From Tetrapyrgos nigripes (taxonomy: Eukaryota; Basidiomycota; Agaricomycetes; Agaricales; Campanellaceae), in the NCBI GenBank assembly GCA_013368315.1, contig JAACJM010000052.1:403475-467474 (forward strand): a stretch of 64,000 bases of DNA, given 5' to 3'. Every line of letters starts with the position of its first letter. Positions within the stretch are counted from its first letter, which is position 1. The position numbers and the translations under genes are program-made. The notes below the pieces were generated by a model. It worked only from the letters and a program-made list of their open reading frames with translations, did no database searches and was not told the origin of the DNA. Below are positions 57,705-64,000 of this stretch, piece after piece.

Positions 57705-58720
57705 CTCCCCCTTGCTAAGCTGCATGGTTAAGTGTGACATAAGCATAATGGTGCTATAAGCAGCCAAAATAATCTTTGTCAACAGGAATTACACCTGGTA
57801 GTGTATAATGACTTTAAGTCATCCTTCAACTTGTATAAAATTGAAGTCCTAATTGTGATCTAAACTTTTCAAACTTTGTACAGTGAGACGCTGAGCATGG
57901 GGTTGAAGGCAAATGACTCAACCAACAACTACCTTCCACTCAAGACAAGGTGTATAGTTCGGGGGTAGGGAGATGCTAAAGTTCTCACAGTAGATCTAGA
58001 TGAACCAAATCTTCAAAGAAGAAGCAAAAGAAGTATAATTGTAGTCAAGATGAGATGGAGTAGCACTTCAACTGGGCAAAGACTAGTTCACATGGGGGAT
58101 AAAGGGTAGAAGGATGTAAAAGGTAGGTGACAGGGAGGATCAGGATGTGGTAGAGAATGGGTAGAAGACAGGTAGGAGGATTATAGATAATGGAGAGAGG
58201 ATATATGGCCAACAAATACACGGAATGAAACTGGGATGGGCAGAAGTGGATGGTAATACACTGCTTGAATAGGTGCAGCTACCTCTGAAGACAAACTAAG
58301 CACAGGACAAAGGTGAAAAAAAAAACTGGCTCAGAATCAAAGAAGACTTAGTACACCTCCGCAAGGTACTGCACAATACAACAAGTGACTATACAAACAC
58401 ACCTCTGCAAGGTACAAGTACTGTGCAATACGACAAGTGGATTGTTTGGTATGTAAAAACTGAGCACTGAGAAGACGAAGTTAAGCAGCTCAAGGGGTAT
58501 GATGCCTCCCACTGAAGATGAACTGTAGACCACTGCTTTCCACAGAAACAATACTTGTATTGCCGTTGCACTGCATCTGTATGAAAGTGGTTACAAGTGG
58601 TTGTATGATAAGGTAATCAAAGTGCACTTTTATAGTCAGCCACACAATTAGCTAAGTACTATATAGTAGTTTACTATGGTCCATCAAGCCTCCGAGCCCA
58701 TATGCAGTTTGTAGCTAATC
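57705..58720. other. Non-coding retroelement debris
   Basis: AT-rich and poor in CG dinucleotides, without recognisable coding frames. It may be the 3' untranslated interior of the copia element followed by unrelated insertions. A short doublet (CACCTC.GCAAGGTAC, then CAATAC.ACAAGTG) occurs at about 58355 and 58402. Confidence 0.4.
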
Positions 58721-59698
58721 TGTCACGAACTGCTACAGTTCTTTGTCCTCCTTCTTCTTCTACTTCATTATCAAACCCATTTTCTGATCACTCGTCTATT
58801 GCATTTCCTCAATAAACCTTGTGTTACTGACTTTAAACCTTATAATAACCATCAATCAATCTTCCATTCGATCAATCTTATCTTTTTCCTATCTTTTACC
58901 TATGTTTCTCCTATTCCTCCTATCTTGTTCCTATCACTTATTCATTGTTCTTCTATATAAACCACTCGACATTCTAGTTAATCCTTTAGTTTGTTCACTT
59001 TGTCTCTGCTCCATACTATACTACGCAGTGTAGAGCCTAGTCAGCTTACTCTTGTTTCTCTATCTATCTCTACTCTCAATCGATCTTATTTGTGTGACTT
59101 GGGTGGTTTGACATTGACACTTGAACAAACTCCCATACACCCACCTCACTATTTGAGTCTTTTTCTCCTCTATTCCATTTATCTCTGTTCTCAACCTCTT
59201 TTGTCTTCCACCGTCATTTCATCTGTATTGCAAGCGTCATTCTCCCTCCCTGCAATTCGAATACATTTTGATTGCTAAGCATTCCTTTCACTCTGTCTTC
59301 CCCATTCTTGCTTCGATCCTCCTGAGAGTTCATCTGACTATGAACAACCTCCTCTTCCTCTTCCACTTGATCTACTAAACACTGAGTACTGGTGTAGCCA
59401 CGCAGAAAGCATTTGGGCAGATCCTTGGAGTTACGATTGAAACTTTGTCTGTACACATTGTTGGGTTTGGAACTGGAACCAGGTGACATGATCCTTTCTG
59501 TCTATTCGTACATACGAGTCACCCTCGACCTCAATACTGAGGAGACTGTTGTTAGGATTACAGGACCTCTGTTCTTCAGAGAATACAACACACCTACAGA
59601 ACTTACAGACTACAGTACACTGTCCTCCTTTATCTTTGAATCCTTGTGGTAATTTAAAGGGCAGAAAAGAAGGCCCTAAGAGATTGTAGAAAAAATAT

Positions 59699-60890
59699 AT
59701 GATGAGTCGATGGTCTGCATCTGCAGATCCAAGTCTTCCCTGTGCAGATCATCCACATGTCTTCTTCAAACTGAGAGTTCTCGACTGCAATTATAACTCG
59801 GAGAGTTCGAAACCTTATACATTCTGCGAAAACCAGCCCTGTATTAACAGGTACAACACTCAAACACTTCCCGAAACTGAAATCCTTCCTATTGAGTGTG
59901 AAGTTGTAACACACAACCAAGAACTCACTATTCGAAAAGCTCATCCTATAATTGACTCTGAAACTGAACCAGAACAGGGATCATCTACCCCTACAAACAC
60001 TCAACTGAATCCAGAACCCTCTTCTCTTGTACCACCTGATCTGACTTCTGCATCAGATCCATCACCAGATCCACCTTCTAACAACCCATCAACTCCTCCC
60101 CGAGATCCTTCTCCCAATCCAGCAGAATCAGACGACCCTTCTTCTCCTGTAATTCCATCTAACAAAGGACCATCCGTAGCCCCTCATTGTCCAAATCCTT
60201 CTCCTTCTCCAAACCCATCAGATCCAGATAATCCAGCCATGTCTGACATAGCACCTAATGACTCCAACAGTACTTCTGAATGAGGAAGGAAACCTGATGC
60301 CTTTGAATGGAGAACGTGATGAAGCAAAGCAGTGGCTAGCTTTGTTCAACAATTACCTACGTCAGAACAAGGCTAGGTACTCGACTGAGGACTCCAAGGT
60401 GTCCTTATTCCTCTCGTTCTTCACAGGAGAAAAGGGAGGAGATTGGGCAACTCAATGAATCACAGAGCGAGAAGAAGATGAGAAGATACGAAACTCAAAC
60501 CAGAAGAAAGGTGATGGACGACGTTAAAGGAAATAAAGGACAGGTTCAAAAGGGATTTCAAAGCTCTTGCTGCTGATGAAGTTGCGAAAAATAAGATCAA
60601 GAATGCTAGAATGAAGGGAACAGACATCAGTAGCTATAATAGTATCTTTGATACATACAGAGAAGAGTTGGACTACAGAGAAACAGCTCTTCTGGATTTC
60701 TATAAAGCAGGTCTTCCGAGGGATCTTCAGAAGTCAGTGGTGGGAACGTGGCCAAAGTGGAAGGACTTTGACGAATATAGGGAAAGGGTGATGGATCTCC
60801 ATTTGGAATGGATAAACGAGAGAGAAAGAAAGAAGGACGATTGAGATCATTCTCTACACCAAGGACGAATGGTAGCAAGTGTAAATGTGC
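59699..60890 (+). pseudogene. Gypsy gag polyprotein, interrupted
   Basis: A Pro/Ser-rich leader (59699-60283, with SPSPNPSDPDNPAMSDIAP) is followed out of frame by capsid-like sequence: NGERDEAKQWLALFNNYLRQ, KVSLFLSFFTGEKGGDWATQ, then TGA at 60456. After another frame change come LKEIKDRFKRDFKALAADEV, SIFDTYREELDYRETALLDF and YKAGLPRDLQ. TGA at 60842 follows. A zinc-knuckle-like piece (ACFTCRQPRHMSNEC) lies at about 60963-61008. Confidence 0.75.
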
Positions 60891-61419
60891 TTATGAACAT
60901 GGGATCAGGTGCTTTACCTAAACTGACACCCAAAGAAAGGGACTGACTCTGAAAAGTAGGGGCATGCTTCACATGTAGGCAACCCAGACACATGAGCAAC
61001 GAATGTCTGATCTTCCCAAACAATACTCTGAGGTCATCAATGTCTCAAAATACCTCTCAAAACTTTCCTCTTCATGCTGTTAGGGCAGCTGAAACTTCAG
61101 CTCCATCATCGACATCCAGTTCACCATCAGTAACAGCGGCTCAAATGTTGTTGTTGTCATCTTCCTCTCATAATGTAATCAAAGATATTTCAGATATGAT
61201 GAACAAGGTCAAGGGTTTGGAAGGAGAAGAAAAGGAACAAGCTAGTGTATATTTGAAGGATGTCGTGGTGAAGATGATGGATTTTTGAAATACTCCCCTG
61301 CTACATTGTCAGGAGGAGCTGTACAGTACACTGGACAATATATGAACAATCGATATCATGTGTTAAACCCCTTTTGTGAGCGTACCTTTCCTTCAGAACT
61401 GAGAATGTCAGCAGTCACT

Positions 61420-62140
61420 CATAACTGACAGGTACCTTCAATAACACTTAAAACTGAACTTATTGGCAAGATTACTGGCAGAAAAATTGACACAGAAGCC
61501 CTAATAGATAGTGGTGCAGAAGGCATTATTATTAACAGCTGTTTTGCCCAAGAAAATCGTTTAACTCTCCTCCCTATCAAAAATCCCTTCCCCATATGAA
61601 ACATTGACAGTTCTGAAAACACTATGGGATGGGTATGCCACTACACCATTCAAAAACTCCACGTCTATTCCCAGGACAAAAAATCATATCATGAAGAGAC
61701 GGCTGAATTCTATGTTACGGATATCAGAGATCACAATATAATTCTTGGTACTGATTGGTTAGAGGAGCATAACCCAGAGGTAGATTGGTCATTTTCTAGA
61801 GTAGAAACATGTACTTTGGAACAACCTCCTGTCCTCAACCTATGCACCAAGCCCAAATCCTCAAAACTGACAATTATTGACCCATGGACCAATCACAAGG
61901 ACTACCAAGTAAAATGGTCAGAACCAATCGGACAGTTCAAACCAATTGTACAGCATTGTCGGGTCCCTATTCAATCTTTTCATCGTCCTTCAGAATCCAC
62001 GGTTATTTTTACTGAAGAAGACTTCAGTCAGGAGGATGTTCCAAACCAATGGGAACAAGAGGTATTAGAGATTTGGAATTACCTATTTGTGCTGGATTTA
62101 CCAAAGCTCAAGAACTTGCAGAAGCAGCCCAAAAGATGAA
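61420..62140 (+). pseudogene. Gypsy aspartic protease region
   Basis: ALIDSGAEGIIINSCF carries the DSGA active-site motif of retroviral-type proteases. The flanking TELIGKITGRKIDTE and IILGTDWLEEHNPEVDW fit the family. TGA codons at 61426-61428 and 61597-61599 interrupt the frame; the open piece at 61624-62139 then reads through to the linker before reverse transcriptase. Confidence 0.75.
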
Positions 62141-62199
62141 AGAAGATATATCTCTTACAGATAAGATTCTGTCTCAATATCATCAGTTCTTACCAGTTT

Positions 62200-63400
62200 T
62201 TGACAAATGAACTTCAGAATGACTACCAAAACATGGCGAATGGGATCATGCTATTGAACTGAAACCGGACTTTGAACCTCGTCCCTGCAAAACCTATCCC
62301 CTATCCCCTAATGAACAACAAGAATTGGACAACTTCATTGATGAAAACTTAGAAAAAGAATACATAAGACCGTCGAAGTCTCCTATGGCAAGTCCCTTTT
62401 TCTTCGTTAAAAAGAAAGATGGAAAGCTACGCCCGTACAGGACTACCAAGCATTGAACAAAGGGACTGTAAAGAACGAATACCCTTTACCACTCATATCA
62501 GAATTGGTTGATAAACTTAAAGGGCATGAGTTTTTTTCAAAGATCGACCTTCGATGGGGATATAACAATGTGTGAATAAAAGAAGATGATGAGTGGAAAG
62601 CTGCGTTCAAGACAAACAGAGGGCTTTTTGAACCAACAGTGATGTTTTTTGGTCTTATGAACTCTCCTACAACCTTCCAGGCAATGATGAACACCCTTTT
62701 TAAGGACCTCATTGATTCTGGAATGGTGGTCATCTACATGAACGATATCTTGATTTTCACAGAAACTCTAGAAGAACATTGACAAATGGTTGAACAGGTG
62801 CTCTCATGACTTCAGGATAACGACTTTTATGCCAAACCAGAGAAGTGTATCTTCGAAGCCAATTCAGTAGAGTTCCTAGGTCTCATCGTTTCCCACAATA
62901 CATTAACCATGGATCCAGTTAAAGTCAAAGGCATCACTGAATGGCCAAACCCATGGACAGTCAAGGACAATCAATCGTTTCTTGGATTTGGAAACTTCTA
63001 TTGTCAATTCATACAAGACTTTTTGAAAGTTGCTCAACCACTTTTCGATTTAACAAAAAAGGATGAACCCTGGAAATGGTCTATTGATGTGGAAAAAGCC
63101 TTTCAGGCACTTAAAGATGTGTTCACTTCCTCACTAGTCCTCTTAATGCCCAATCATTCTAAACCATATCGAGTAGAAGTAGATGCTTCTGACTATGCTA
63201 CAGGAGGCATTCTATCACAGAAAGGACTGGACAACAAATGGCACCCAATTGCTTACCTATTGAAATCTTTATCTGAAACTGAACAAAATTATGACATTCA
63301 TGATAAAGAATTGTTGGCAATCATATGAGCATTAGAGGCCTGGTGACATTATCTTGAAGGCGTGCTGCATACCATTGAGATCCTCACAGACCACAAGAAC
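62200..63400 (+). pseudogene. Gypsy reverse transcriptase and RNase H, interrupted
   Basis: Recognisable blocks are [69 protein letters not shown], then RNase H with YRVEVDASDYATGGILSQKG and YDIHDKELLAII. The catalytic YxDD box reads YMND, with AAC at 62741-62743, so one catalytic Asp is lost. TGA stops lie at 62208, 62220, 62573, 62780, 62807, 63326 and 63344. Confidence 0.82.
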
Positions 63401-63429
63401 TTGGAGTACTTCACTACGTCTCAAAAAAC

Positions 63430-64000
63430 TTAGTTGACGACAAGCAAGAATGGCTTTGTTCCTTACACGATTTGACTTTACTCTTATCCACAACAAACCA
63501 GATCCTCTTTCTCAAAGACCAGACCATAAAGAGGGGGTCGAAGATGACAACAAGGATAGAGTGTTGCTAGATCCAAGGTTCTTCAGGATTCGGGCTACAC
63601 AGCCAGGAGCAGTAGTCACAATCAGAGATGCTGAATTGAGAAGATGAATTAAAGAATGTTCAAAGAAGGACAACGAAGTTGTGAGTGCTCTTAAAGTTAT
63701 CCTAAACAACGGTAACTTACAGGGATCATTTTGTTTCAGGGGAAAGTCTACGTTCCCTACGACCAAGAATTATGAAGAGACATAGTCAAGATGCATCATG
63801 ATAGTCTCACTGCTGGACACCCAGGCCAATTCAAAACTTATGAATTAGTTAGTAGAGAATTTTGGTGGCCTGGTATGTCAGTATTTGTTTGTGATTACAT
63901 CAAAGATGTGCTACTTGCCAATTAACCAAGGCACAAAATCATCTGTTACATGTACCATTGATTCCAAATGACATTCCAGAACAACCCTTTGTACTATTCA
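63430..64000 (+). pseudogene. Gypsy integrase N-terminus, cut by the window edge
   Basis: After RNase H, the linker (MALFLTRFDFTLIHN, DPLSQRPDHKEG) leads to the integrase zinc-binding part. That part reads MHHDSLTAGHPGQFKTYELV after TGA at 63773, then REFWWPGMSVFVCDYIK. The Cys pair that should follow is out of frame because one base is missing near 63907. TGA also at 63435 and 63645. The catalytic core lies beyond the window. Confidence 0.78.

Larger units (their letters stand above)
58721..64000 (+). mobile_element. Decayed Ty3/gypsy retrotransposon, cut by the window edge
   Basis: The order gag, protease, reverse transcriptase, RNase H, integrase on the plus strand marks a Ty3/gypsy element. 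The left boundary is uncertain; TGTCACGAACTG at 58721 looks like an LTR start but has no second LTR in the window to compare. Nearly all in-frame stops are TGA where the family has Arg or Trp, and the stretch is poor in CG dinucleotides. Several single-base frameshifts are present. It is not autonomous. Confidence 0.85.

Noticed and set aside
60456..63775. Recoding of TGA as an amino acid in the retroelement
   Set aside because: Host genes here end at TGA normally (for example SWR1 at 8371-8373), and the element has other lesions, so decay explains the stops better.

Overview
The window reads as nuclear DNA of a filamentous basidiomycete, most likely an Agaricomycete. Nearly every gene is split by GT-AG introns of about 48-85 bases. 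The gene content also fits: a SWR1 ATPase, HET-domain proteins, a GH106-like secreted enzyme, H-type lectin modules, and Ty3/gypsy and Ty1/copia retroelements. The species cannot be told from the sequence.

Layout. 0.5-9.7 kb is conserved: a protein kinase A catalytic subunit, SWR1, and a conserved hypothetical gene convergent with SWR1. 10-14.3 kb is a tandem segmental duplication carrying two copies of a 243-residue secreted protein of unknown family, with a scrap of a glycosidase gene between them. 14.6-17.6 kb has a divergent pair, a HUA1-like zinc-ribbon protein and an acidic low-complexity protein. 19.3-22.8 kb has a nitroreductase facing a secreted FAD-linked oxidase. 24-29.3 kb has two oppositely oriented HET-domain genes, each broken by one small lesion near its start. 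32.2-35.5 kb is an apparently intact GH106-like gene.

35.7-44.1 kb is a tandem duplication of a divergent two-gene module: a 2-oxoglutarate/Fe(II) oxygenase and an unrecognised partner. Copy 1 has gained two TA-flanked inverted-repeat elements. Copy 2 keeps the matching empty sites. A third, eroded oxygenase copy lies at about 30.7-31.1 kb. 44.3-47.2 kb holds remains of a hybrid histidine kinase and a TPR-like gene. 47.5-57.4 kb is gene-rich again: a dimeric alpha/beta-barrel protein, a disordered protein, prolyl-tRNA synthetase, and a von Willebrand A protein fused to three H-type lectin-like repeats. From 57.5 kb to the end are retroelements: a reverse-oriented copia-type LTR, then a decayed gypsy element running off the edge.

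The housekeeping genes (PKA, SWR1, prolyl-tRNA synthetase) are separated by accessory blocks shaped by tandem duplication, element insertion and pseudogene formation. Several single-base frame breaks fall in homopolymers, including two in an essential synthetase. Some apparent pseudogenes may therefore be sequence errors. No tRNA, rRNA or CRISPR array was recognised by eye. Exon coordinates come from manual splice-site reading; where I call them frame-consistent, I checked that the exon lengths sum to whole codons.
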